In this document: positions 19,786 to 28,263 of the stretch, piece by piece
Layout: every line of letters starts with the position of its first letter
Numbering within the stretch: position 1 is the first letter of the stretch
Origin: Effrenium voratum
Lineage: Eukaryota > Sar > Dinophyceae > Suessiales > Symbiodiniaceae
DNA: 64,000 bases
Direction of reading: 5' to 3'
NCBI GenBank assembly: GCA_963377175.1
Contig: CAUJNA010003496.1
Span: 389,501 to 453,500, forward strand
The notes under the pieces: model-generated
Database searches by the model: none
Told to the model about the DNA's origin: nothing
What the model saw: the letters and a program-made list of their open reading frames with translations, nothing else
Made by a program: the position numbers and the translations under genes

Positions 19786-22302
19786 CTATTGAATTATGCC
19801 GCTTTGGCAATTTGGCCTCCGGGAGACTGAAACCACACTGGTTGGCTTCAGCTCAGCGCTGAGGCCTCCACTGCCCCCAGTCAGACGATGCAGATGCACT
19901 GGATTCAATGTCCGTCTTCTGGGCGGAGCATCGGCGTTGTGCTGTTGCCAGGACTGCCATTGCCATGGTTGCTGCCAGCCACTGTGGCCGCTGCTCCATT
20001 CCCATGACCATGACTGGCCCCACGATTCAGCGGGTTCCTGCGCTGACGTGGCCACTGGGTGGTCGCCAAAGTCCAAGGGCTCCTTTCGAGCCCCGTGTCT
20101 GACATATTGCGACAGGTCGTGAAGCACCAAATAGAATTGGTTTGTCGCCTGCACTGCCCACTTATTGATTCGAAGCGCCCACTGAGTTTCAAATTCCTCA
20201 GTCTGCGGCTTCGCATTGAACTCAGTCTGCAGCTTCCGTGCCAGGCCCACGCACGCCCTTGTGAGCTTCCAGCGCAGGGCGTCTTGCCCGCTTACCCAAT
20301 GAACCGGCAGGGCGTCCTGCAGTGCTCTTCTCAGACCCGCATGGACGCTCTCTTTATCGAACTGCACCGCCCATTCAAGGACCGGAAGGTCAGGATCCAT
20401 TTCACTGAGACCCAGGTACTGCCACACTTGCATGGTTCTTTTGGCCGTTTTGAAGGCGCTGAAATGTTGGAGGGCGGCCTCAGAACAGTCAATGCCATCC
20501 TGCCTCAATCCATGGTTGAGCACTGCGAATAGCACTCGCACCAACTGTAACAGCACGCAAAACGTTTGACGGTTCAATTGGTGCTCAAAGGTTTTCTTTG
20601 CTGGCATCGGCCGCGTCGACAGTTGCACCAATGGCACCTGCCAGCGTGTGATGTCAATCAAATCAGACTCAATGACAGCTTGCGATCGCAGTCGCTCCTC
20701 CTCCTCCTGCCGGATGACACACTGTCTGTCCTGCTCTGCCGCAATAAGGTCATCCGTACAGGGCTGGAAGCGCATTGATGCTTCTGATGATGGCTCATCG
20801 AGGACAGCTTCCTCAGATCTTAATGTCACCTCATCATTCATTCCGATGAAGTCACCCGACTCAGCCCGGTGTCGCTTCCACTGCTGGACAGCTGCTGAGC
20901 CTGTCACTTGCACTGCGTGCAGGGCAGGCTCCGCCTTTGCAATCGGCCGCTGCACTGGCTGTGGCAAGGGCCGCTGCACTGGCTGTGGCAAGTTTCGCCA
21001 ACCTGTCAAGTCCCTCTCGTCAGCCAGGCACTGTTGTGACACTGAGTCATTCGGTGTCACATGAGGCATGCCTTGCTGCGACACAGAGTCTGTCGGCCCC
21101 ACCTGGGGCATGTCTTGCTGCGACACTGAATCATCGGCAGTGACATTGACGACAGGCTCCCGCGCATACCGTACCCAGCTGCTTGGTGGGCGCACGGGCT
21201 CTGGCACATTTTGCGACGACAATGCCCATGGATCAGCAGCCGGAAGGCTCACACTTGGCGATGATAATGCCCATGGATCAGCGCGCACAGGTGCTGGAGG
21301 AGGTGCCATTCCCAGCACACTGCTTGGCTTATTGAAGGGCTCAAGCCTTGCCGAAGAGAGGGGCCTGGCGTCATTCCTTTCCCTGATTGCTCCCAGCATT
21401 TGCAGGCACCGCTCAAATTCTGCCCGGCAGTTCGCAAATTCTGCTGCGACCCAGGGAGGGCCATTGCTGAGCATGCTGGGCAGGACATTGCCAGGCCTGG
21501 CAAGGCAGTCGAGCAACTGAGGTCGCACGTCACCAACTGGATATTGGAGCGGAAGAAAAGCTCCGGACTGCGACACAAACGCATTCAGGTGGTGGCCTCG
21601 CCTGGTTTTAGCGAGGCCGTTGGTGTCACATATGCCAAACTCATGCCTGCCACCTTCAAGCCGCTTTGTGATCACAATGTTGGCAGGGTGCAGGTCCGTG
21701 ATCAATTGGCCATTGTCAAAGGCCGCCTCCTGCACATTCAACAAAAACAGGCCCCCCTGCATCATGACAAGAGCTGCTTGCACATAGAGCTCTTGCTGTG
21801 TCAGCTCCGCCGCTCGTCTTGCCACACTCTGTCCATCACCCATTGCAGTTTGCAGGAGCAGGCAATGGCTCGATTCTTTCCATTTCCCCCTGCACGTCAT
21901 GTGTGGGAGATAGGCTAGCATTTCGGGAAAGAATTTCGCCAAACTCGGAGCCTGATCCCTCACCGCATTTATGCAGCAGATGTCTTCTTGCATCGACCGA
22001 TCATGGCTGTTGGACACCTTCATCACCAACCTATTGAATTCATCTTCTGGGTGCCTCAGATCACTCACCATGTAAGCATCTCGGTGACAGCCGGCCCCCA
22101 GATATCTGTACCGCAAAGAATAACACACTGTCTGGCCTTCTTGCCCAGGCAGAGTAAGGGCCACCGTTCCGGCAGAGCGGAAAGCCTTGTGATGCTGCTT
22201 TGCAGGTGCTGGGCTGCTAGGCTCCGGAGTGGCAATTGCCCCGCTGATTTGTGTGCCTTGGCCAAGGCGGGCCTTGAGTTCCTGAATCACTAAATGAAAC
22301 AT
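19786..22302 (-). CDS. protein-kinase-fold protein, 838 residues
   Basis: One uninterrupted open segment with a clear ATG. Residues 68-77 (LGAGCHRDAY) stand where kinases have the glycine loop, Lys95 in VMKVS fits the ATP-binding VAIK lysine, DLHPAN (203-208) fits the catalytic-loop HRDxxxxN as in lipid, choline or aminoglycoside-type kinases, and CDTNG (225-229) fits the DFG metal site. The kinase lobe ends near residue 320. A long Pro/Ser linker with repeated DSVSQQ(D/G)MPQ units (residues 400-450) follows, then a second globular region (560-760) and a Trp/Gln/Ser-rich tail. The substrate is unknown. The HPAN form argues against a classic Ser/Thr protein kinase. Confidence 0.65.
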   Translation of the reverse strand: MFHLVIQELKARLGQGTQISGAIATPEPSSPAPAKQHHKAFRSAGTVALTLPGQEGQTVCYSLRYRYLGAGCHRDAYMVSDLRHPEDEFNRLVMKVSNSHDRSMQEDICCINAVRDQAPSLAKFFPEMLAYLPHMTCRGKWKESSHCLLLQTAMGDGQSVARRAAELTQQELYVQAALVMMQGGLFLLNVQEAAFDNGQLITDLHPANIVITKRLEGGRHEFGICDTNGLAKTRRGHHLNAFVSQSGAFLPLQYPVGDVRPQLLDCLARPGNVLPSMLSNGPPWVAAEFANCRAEFERCLQMLGAIRERNDARPLSSARLEPFNKPSSVLGMAPPPAPVRADPWALSSPSVSLPAADPWALSSQNVPEPVRPPSSWVRYAREPVVNVTADDSVSQQDMPQVGPTDSVSQQGMPHVTPNDSVSQQCLADERDLTGWRNLPQPVQRPLPQPVQRPIAKAEPALHAVQVTGSAAVQQWKRHRAESGDFIGMNDEVTLRSEEAVLDEPSSEASMRFQPCTDDLIAAEQDRQCVIRQEEEERLRSQAVIESDLIDITRWQVPLVQLSTRPMPAKKTFEHQLNRQTFCVLLQLVRVLFAVLNHGLRQDGIDCSEAALQHFSAFKTAKRTMQVWQYLGLSEMDPDLPVLEWAVQFDKESVHAGLRRALQDALPVHWVSGQDALRWKLTRACVGLARKLQTEFNAKPQTEEFETQWALRINKWAVQATNQFYLVLHDLSQYVRHGARKEPLDFGDHPVATSAQEPAESWGQSWSWEWSSGHSGWQQPWQWQSWQQHNADAPPRRRTLNPVHLHRLTGGSGGLSAELKPTSVVSVSRRPNCQSGIIQ

Positions 22303-23202
22303 GGCTGCAAAGACAGGACACAGTGAATGACACAGTGTCTGGCCTGATCATATCACAGCTGCAGGCATGGCAATTCACAAAGATTGACGAAGGCTGAACT
22401 GAAATGAAAGCTAATGACACTGAGTCCTGACTCAAGGCTTTTAATGTCAAGTTTTGGCTGAGGGCAGCACACCGTAAATGAGCATCTCCATCTGGCGGAC
22501 CTGGTCACAGAAATCACCACTAGTTCACGACACAGCATTGACCGTGACTGTGAGTGAGTGCTCCTTGCAGACCTTTAAAAACCTAGTTACATGACATGGC
22601 TCTCACTTGTGCTTCTGTAAGTTCAACGGCAGCAGGTTAGTCTTTATCTTTTCCCTTCCGCATCAAAACGCTCTGTCTGTGAGTGACAGTGACAGTGACT
22701 GAGTCACTGTGTCACTTCAATTCGCAGTCTGAGATGCAGATGTTGATCGTGACTGGTTTTGCTGTGACATGTGAATGACAAGGTTAATATTTGACAGCAA
22801 CGTCAGTTTAATGTTCTGAATCATTGCCAGTCATCATCTGCCCCCCGTGACTGAATCACAACACTGTTGTAACACAGTGTTTGGCTCACTCATTCGAGCC
22901 GCTCCGAGGTCTCGCATAGCAGACACTCAAAGAGAAGTGAGTCAGCGTTGCCCTCTTCCAGGAACATGCTCTGGCTGATGGGCATGTGGAACCTCCACCA
23001 GCCTTGCCCCTGGCACGTTAGCATCTTGTCCTGTTGAAGCGTTTGCATTCCCAGCTTCGTGACGGACATCTTGATGAAGATGATCTCCGGACTCAGCTGA
23101 CAACTGACTGTGTCTGCGCAAGATTACATTACCATGTTTTAGTTGACCTGTTTGCCAATTCCAGCAAGCAGTCTTTAGTAATTTCGCAGCTGTGCACCAT
23201 CA
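22303..23202. other. gap with CACTG/GTGAC-rich sequence, no gene seen
   Basis: The stretch between the kinase-fold gene and the trinucleotide repeat holds many CACTG and GTGAC words (for example GTGACAGTGACAGTGACTG near 22682) but no long coding segment. It may contain the upstream region of the 838-residue gene. Confidence 0.4.
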
Positions 23203-23455
23203 CCACCACCAACAGCAACAAGAAGAAGAAGAAGCACAATAAAAGAAAGAAGAAGACAAAGATTATAACAAAAAACAGCAGCAGCAGCAGCAGCAAGACC
23301 AATAATACAAACAACATCACAAATAACCAACAATAACAACATAATAACAACACTTACAGCAATAACAACAATAACAGCAATAACTACAGCAATAACAACA
23401 ATAACATCATCAACAGCAGCAGCAACAGCAGCAGCAGCAGCACCAGCACGGCCTC
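23203..23455. repeat. AAC/AAG/CAG trinucleotide-rich tract
   Basis: An irregular array of CAA, AAG, AGC and AAT trinucleotides running into AACAACAATAACAGC and CAGCAGCAGCAGCACC. Open frames here are homopolymeric (Leu or Asn/Lys runs) and are not called as genes. Confidence 0.85.
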
Positions 23456-23514
23456 ACATTGTCCCAGTCACACTCACATATGAATATGAAGTGGATTAGG
23501 AACTCTTCAATGCA

Positions 23515-24176
23515 TCAGCAGTTAGTAAGGCTAAGGCACTGGGCCTCAGGATAGTTGTCCATCCGGTACCACGTTCCCCTCTCCACTGCCACCTTGAGTT
23601 CCGAGCGCAGCGAGAAGTGGTAGCGCGCGCCCGGCTGGTAAAGTGGGCTCACATCTTTTGTCCCCCACAGATATTTCACCTGCCAGCACAAGACAATGCA
23701 CAGTGCGCACTGGGCCAGCAACAAAGCACCAATGTGAAAACCGTCTTCTTCAACACCTTAATCTGTCAATTAGCAACTTGGCCAACACATGTAACATAGT
23801 CAGTCCCACCCAATTGTGAGCCAGGCCTCTTCAATGACTGGGATGTAGAAAACTGTTGGGCCTGCCCCGCAGTGACTGTAGATCTTGTTACTGCGGCTGG
23901 CGCCGCCGCTCTCATCTTTCTGCTTCTTGACGAGCGGAGTGGCAGTAACGTCAAGAACAGTGCGGCGCGACATGGCGTCACAATGCAAAAAGCGCAGACC
24001 CAACACACTGTTTTTCCTTGAGTCAATGTCAGTAACAGTAACAACTGACTCGATGTCATGGCACACACGTCACAGACAGCAAACGCAAAGCCTGAGTTCC
24101 TGACACTGATGATGCAAAAGTCCAGATTCAGCCACCAGCACCTGCCAGGTCGGAATTTTGGTAACACAACTTTCAA
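23515..24176 (-). CDS. possible exons of a small unrecognised gene
   Basis: Two or three short open segments on the minus strand (23800-24066 within 23766-24176, then 23515-23724) have coding-like composition, including KIYSHCGAGPTVFYIPVIEE in the first and VERGTWYRMDNYPEAQCLSL in the second. They could be consecutive exons of one gene on the common strand. No family is recognised. Confidence 0.35.
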
Positions 24177-24265
24177 TCACTCACTTTCAAACACGCCGGC
24201 TCCACATCCCACCAGTGCTGCCATGGAATCAAGGAACACACTGTTTGGCTTGCTGGGTTAGATTG

Positions 24266-24802
24266 TCATATCTCAATTGATGTTTCAGAGCTTGAACTTG
24301 CTTCGGCTTCTGAATCAATCAGACGATCCGTGACTCCCCTGACAGCACTGGCAACCTTGATAGCCAAGCACAGCCATTCAACATGAGTTGAAGAACCTGG
24401 AGTCGTAAGGTACCTAACCACCGCCGAGATATATCCGCGGATCCGACCATCACTGAAATTCCGTTTCAACTCGTCCGTAATGTCCTTCCACTGAATCTGC
24501 AAGTCCTTCAGGCTCATGCTGAAATGCGTCATTTCCTCAATATCCTCATCATCAGCGCCAAATACTTTGAAGATTGCCAGGATCAAAATCCGTTTACCCT
24601 TTGGCGCCAACGAATGCCATTTGTTGAAGCGGAAGTCGTTCTCATTCTGGCCATAAAGCATCAGACGAAGAGATTCCAGGTCCTCAGCCTCGTCATCATC
24701 CACCTGCATGGCCGGACGTTTCTCGATTCTTGCAGCAGCAGGACTCTTCATCGCTTTGGCAGCAGGGCGCTTCATTATCGCTTTGGCAGCAGGGCGCTTC
24801 AT
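24266..24802 (-). CDS. MKRPAAK-repeat protein
   Basis: A 178-residue segment starting with tandem MKRPAAKAIMKRPAAKAMK and ending SSSSETSIEI. Residues 35-155 are a balanced globular region (for example LILAIFKVFGADDEDIEE). Short Lys-Arg-Pro-Ala N-terminal repeats before an otherwise unique domain recur in dinoflagellate proteins and may act as nuclear or DNA-binding tails. The repeated ATG codons make the exact start uncertain. Function unknown. Confidence 0.55.
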   Translation of the reverse strand: MKRPAAKAIMKRPAAKAMKSPAAARIEKRPAMQVDDDEAEDLESLRLMLYGQNENDFRFNKWHSLAPKGKRILILAIFKVFGADDEDIEEMTHFSMSLKDLQIQWKDITDELKRNFSDGRIRGYISAVVRYLTTPGSSTHVEWLCLAIKVASAVRGVTDRLIDSEAEASSSSETSIEI

Positions 24803-25225
24803 CTTGGAAGCGAGGCGGCCTCAACACTACTATGGCATGGGCAGGGTTCAGTCACCCTCAGATCCAACTATTGAATTGCAGCAACGCATTTGTTGACTCG
24901 ACAATGTCACACACAATTTCCGTAGCACAATTAAATTGCAAACACGTCCTGGAGTCAGTAGCTCAGTAACAGGTCCATGAATCAAAGTCAAAGTCGCATC
25001 AACGCGCCAGCCAGGCCTCTCAGTCATTCAACTTTCTGAGTGAAGGGAGTGGGACAAATTTGACTTAAATACTTAATTACTTTTGGCAATGCAAAAAATG
25101 AAAAGTGTGAACGGACGATCGTGGGTTGTGACACACACACACATGTCACATGTCGTTGCTCATTTCGTAGCAAAGCCTGTCACACACAGGTGAAACTAAG
25201 TTGGAGCTCAAAACTCACACCTGGC

Positions 25226-26032
25226 TCAGAGTCTCAGAGGTCTCTGACAAGATCGAATGTTCCAGTGCCACAAGAGCTTCAATGATGTACTCCTGTTGCA
25301 CCACATTCGCAGCGACTTTCTCTTTCTCAAAATGCATTGGACTGCAGTTTCAAGGCTACATCGATGGTGCATCAATAGGAACGCCACAGCTGCAGATGTG
25401 CTCCGATGCGCTCCACCATGGCAATGAAACAAGATGCTGCGACAACGCCCTTCAGTCCAAGCCCGTGTAGTTTTGATGTCATTATACATGTGCTGCCAAG
25501 TCCGATTGAAGTCGTTCTTGAAGAGGTTCCACTCCTCACCCTGTAGATGGGTTTTATCCCACAGGCCATAAGCTAGGCGATCTACTGCTGCTGTGTTTTC
25601 CACACGTTCCATGCCATGCTCGTACTGCCAGTCAGCTGCATTCAAAGCAACGACCAAATCCGGCTGCACAGGTTTCCCGACCTGACTTATTTCACCCAAC
25701 TCATGGACCCGCAGCCCGACAGCCAAGCTTCCAATCATGATTTTGAGAGCGTTCGAATTTGGACAGGAGTGATCATGGTGGTCACTGTCACTCTCGCTTT
25801 TGTAAATCACACTTGCATCCAGTGGCCACCTGGTCACCTGGTCATAGCCCAGCCCGTCCTCTGCAAATCTTGCCCACTCCTTTTCCAAATGCAGGTCCAT
25901 GTCTGTCCAGTCACTTCTGTAGTAATACGCATCTTCCACCATGCGCTGGATCAGAAGGGATTTCGGTTGATGATATATTCGGGACATCATTGATTGAAAT
26001 TGGTGAAGCTGAAGGCAACGCGACAAACACAC
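25226..26032 (-). CDS. dual-specificity-phosphatase-like protein
   Basis: A 268-residue segment whose residues 200-222 include FHCHGGAHRSTSAAVAFLL. HC-x5-RS (His203, Cys204, Arg210, Ser211) is the active-site loop of Cys-based phosphatases, and the following AAVAFLL...CSLETAV helix fits the dual-specificity subgroup. The Cys nucleophile and Arg are both present, so activity is possible. The general-acid Asp cannot be placed with confidence. From about residue 235 another frame looks at least as coding-like (EKVAANVVQQEYIIEALV) and is followed by GTGTGAG, so an exon border or frame change lies near 25.33 kb. This is the last gene before the viral block. Confidence 0.6.
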   Translation of the reverse strand: MCLSRCLQLHQFQSMMSRIYHQPKSLLIQRMVEDAYYYRSDWTDMDLHLEKEWARFAEDGLGYDQVTRWPLDASVIYKSESDSDHHDHSCPNSNALKIMIGSLAVGLRVHELGEISQVGKPVQPDLVVALNAADWQYEHGMERVENTAAVDRLAYGLWDKTHLQGEEWNLFKNDFNRTWQHMYNDIKTTRAWTEGRCRSILFHCHGGAHRSTSAAVAFLLMHHRCSLETAVQCILRKRKSLRMWCNRSTSLKLLWHWNIRSCQRPLRL

Positions 26033-26268
26033 CGTTTGACATCATCACCGCCCCCTGATTGCTACGAGCCGATGCAATCAGGTTTAAGATCAGTAAAAAC
26101 ACAATGACCGACCATCATGCGTCAGCATTAGAACAAATATTTACAAAATGAAAATGCAAAATCAACAAAATTGCACGGCATTCATGAAGACACACATCAT
26201 ACAAGTGACAAAAAATGCAGAAACAAATCCCAAACATGCAAGTTGCTTTCAACCTGACCTACATCTTC

Positions 26269-26340
26269 GAGATAATTCGAGATAATTCGAGATAATTCGA
26301 GATAGCCAAAAACCCCCCAAATCTAGACCCCATGGATCTA
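26269..26340. repeat. TTCGAGATAA repeats and 18-bp border word at the left edge of the viral block
   Basis: Four TTCGAGATAA-type units are followed by AACCCCCCAAA and TCTAGACCCCATGGATCT (26322-26339). The sequence becomes AT-rich immediately after this. The 18-bp word differs by one base from the reverse complement of 7686-7703, which also lies next to TCTCAAATTATC repeats. This marks the left limit of the viral block as I see it. Confidence 0.65.
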
Positions 26341-26364
26341 GTACTCATAAATTGGTTAGGGATA

Positions 26365-26715
26365 TTAATAATCCTTGATGTTGTTTATTGTAACGGTTGT
26401 ATCTTCTCCCCTTTCATTTTCAATTATTTCAGTTAGTTTGATGGTTTTTGTTGACTTGTTACAAGTGTCAATATTTACAAATGTGCTCAATTGTTTTAAT
26501 CTTTTGCATTTAGAACATTCTTTATAATTATATTTGCATATGTGTTTAGTAATATTTTCTGATAATTTAGTTCTATATAACTGAATAGTATTATAATTAA
26601 ATTCACATTCTTTACACAGTCCAATTCTTCTATTTATCATTCTTATAGTGTCATTCATGTTGATTTTATTTAAGAACTCACTAATGATTTCCTCCTGCTC
26701 AATCTCACTGAACAT
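26365..26715 (-). CDS. small Cys-rich protein of the viral block
   Basis: A 116-residue protein with CKEC (residues 34-37), a single Cys near residue 60 and CSKCKR (67-72), a pattern that could bind zinc. It has no membrane segment. It is the leftmost gene of the AT-rich block, on the minus strand with the next five genes. A TTTAAAG-containing motif lies about 30 bases upstream of its ATG. No family is recognised. Confidence 0.6.
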   Translation of the reverse strand: MFSEIEQEEIISEFLNKINMNDTIRMINRRIGLCKECEFNYNTIQLYRTKLSENITKHICKYNYKECSKCKRLKQLSTFVNIDTCNKSTKTIKLTEIIENERGEDTTVTINNIKDY

Positions 26716-26739
26716 TCCACCATATAATTGTAATACATA

Positions 26740-26767
26740 ATATTTCTTTAAATACTTTTTTTACAAG
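26740..26767 (-). promoter_or_regulatory. candidate viral promoter (GTATTTAAAGA)
   Basis: Read on the minus strand, this contains CTTGTAAAA, then GTATTTAAAGAAATAT about 25-50 bases before the ATG of the 26365-26715 gene. A nearly identical arrangement precedes the next gene (27381-27406), and GTATTTAAAGA also occurs at 38514-38524. Recurrence in one position relative to genes is the evidence. No transcript start is known. Confidence 0.45.
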
Positions 26768-26824
26768 AAATATTTTTATAGTAACATTTCTATATATTTT
26801 TATATTTTTCCTAAATTTATGGTT

Positions 26825-27003
26825 TCGAATCCCCCGGGTCAGGGTTTTCGAATCCCCCGGGTTAGGGTTTTCGAATCCCCCGCTCTGGGGGATACTGCTA
26901 AACACCACCTAATTTAAGGATTTTTGGGCGAATCCCCCCAGTCAGGGTTTTCGAATCCCCCGCTCTGGGGGATATAATAATTTCAAATCCCCCCGCTCTG
27001 GGG
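26825..27003. repeat. GC-rich CGAATCCCCC repeats with ATCCCCC-GCTCT-GGGGGAT hairpins
   Basis: Copies of TCGAATCCCCCGGGTCAGGG or variants alternate with ATCCCCCGCTCTGGGGGAT, a 7-bp stem with a 5-base loop (full copies at 26875-26893 and 26957-26975, and a variant at 26985-27003). They lie just past the stop of the 27074-27355 gene and upstream of the 26365-26715 gene. The strong GC content is unlike the rest of the block. They may act as transcript-end hairpins or be an inserted repeat. Confidence 0.75.
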
Positions 27004-27073
27004 GTTTCAAAACCTAAAAACCAAAAAATGCACCAAATATTTATTAAAATATTTACATTTTAATAAATATTAT

Positions 27074-27355
27074 TTATTCAACTGTTATAATTTTATATGT
27101 TTGTGCCTTATATTTTCTGGGTTTTGTATTCTGTAAATCTTCTGGTTTGTTTTCATAATCAATATATGTTAAATTGATATCTCCGTTTTCTGCTATCTTG
27201 TCTAATTTCTTTCTCCTATTATATCTGATAGCACTTGCTCTCTTGGTTTCCATAAAGTCTTTTTCTACTCGTCTCTTTTGATAATACAATCTATTATATA
27301 GTGCCAGTTGTTCCTTTATTTGTTCCAGTGTCTTATCTTCAGGTTTAATACTCAT
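27074..27355 (-). CDS. small basic protein of the viral block
   Basis: A 93-residue, strongly charged protein, helical at first (EQIKEQLALYNRLYYQKRRV), then a Lys/Arg-rich middle with FMETKRASAIRYNRRKK. It contains no Cys. Such small basic helical proteins in PLV-like genomes are usually of unknown role, and nucleic-acid binding is a guess. The ATG is close to an AT-run and the GTATTTAAAGA word lies about 30-50 bases upstream. Confidence 0.6.
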   Translation of the reverse strand: MSIKPEDKTLEQIKEQLALYNRLYYQKRRVEKDFMETKRASAIRYNRRKKLDKIAENGDINLTYIDYENKPEDLQNTKPRKYKAQTYKIITVE

Positions 27356-27380
27356 TATATAATATATTATATTATATTAT

Positions 27381-27406
27381 ATATTTCTTTAAATACATTT
27401 TACAAG
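27381..27406 (-). promoter_or_regulatory. candidate viral promoter (GTATTTAAAGA-like)
   Basis: Minus-strand TGTATTTAAAGAAATAT preceded by CTTGTAAAA, matching the motif before the gene at 26715. It overlaps the last codons of the S74 gene, as expected in a tightly packed genome. Confidence 0.45.
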
Positions 27407-28263
27407 ATTTTTAAACTAAATATTTTTATTTTATTTTTCTTTTTAAAGACTTTGTTCTCCAAATATTCTACACGATGGATTAGTTTTGATAAAGCACCCC
27501 AGCTAATACAAGTCATTTTGTCATAACTCATTGTTAAATATTCGCCCTCATCATTTACAACACCGTATTTTTCAGGTGTATTTGCTTTAACTTGTTGAGC
27601 GATGAAGCCTATCTCGTGTTTCTTCATATTGTTTGTTTTCATAAATGTTTTGACATCAATATTTTTCACTATTTCAATAGTGTCATCTTCAATATTTTGA
27701 ATGTCTCTTTTTAATCTTTCGTCACTGCTTAAATTAAAACTGTTATATGCAACAAACTGACTACTGTTTACTTCTAGATATTTAGTGCCATTAATATAAC
27801 TATCAATAGAGGTTGATGCTTCTGTTCTTAAAATAGCATCACTATTTAAATGTCTCAAATGGATTTTATGAGCAATTCCAAAAGTCATATCACCGTCAAT
27901 AGTCCAGTCGCCTCGTAATTCGCTATTACTTCCACTATTCAAAATAATTTTATTATCAGCATATGTTGAAGATAATCCAACAACCAAATTAATAGAGTTT
28001 GACGTGTTGCTATTCCTGATTATTAAATCATTTGTATCGACATACATTTCAGCATTATCAATTATTAATTTTGATGTGTTGCCAAATTGAACATTGCCAC
28101 TCGGTGAATTTTGTAATAATAAAGTATTTCCTGATACAGACTGAACCTGATTGACTTCAACTTTCTTACCAGAAACCATCGTTAAATCGCCATTTGTAGA
28201 TACATCACCTAATATATCAACTGGTTTATTGAATATGGTTTTTCCTACAAGCCCATCTGCCAT
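27400..28263 (-). CDS. fibre C-terminal protein with S74 self-cleaving chaperone domain
   Basis: A 287-residue protein. Residues 1-170 are repetitive, Asn/Ser/Asp-rich beta-like sequence typical of trimeric fibres. Residues 178-275 match the Peptidase_S74 intramolecular chaperone: SSDERLKRDI, with Ser180 and Lys185 spaced five residues apart as in the Ser-Lys pair known from phage endosialidase fibres, then HEIGFIAQQV, an LTMSYDKM segment and a C-terminal coiled coil (HRVEYLENKVF). S74 domains help a fibre trimerise and then cut themselves off. It overlaps the fibre gene upstream by 19 bases at a T12 run, so the two may form one protein by a frame change. Such fibres fit host-cell recognition. 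Confidence 0.8.
   Translation of the reverse strand: MADGLVGKTIFNKPVDILGDVSTNGDLTMVSGKKVEVNQVQSVSGNTLLLQNSPSGNVQFGNTSKLIIDNAEMYVDTNDLIIRNSNTSNSINLVVGLSSTYADNKIILNSGSNSELRGDWTIDGDMTFGIAHKIHLRHLNSDAILRTEASTSIDSYINGTKYLEVNSSQFVAYNSFNLSSDERLKRDIQNIEDDTIEIVKNIDVKTFMKTNNMKKHEIGFIAQQVKANTPEKYGVVNDEGEYLTMSYDKMTCISWGALSKLIHRVEYLENKVFKKKNKIKIFSLKIL

Noticed and set aside
23034..23353. Lys/Asn-rich or Leu-rich proteins
   Set aside because: Trinucleotide tract; composition is homopolymeric.
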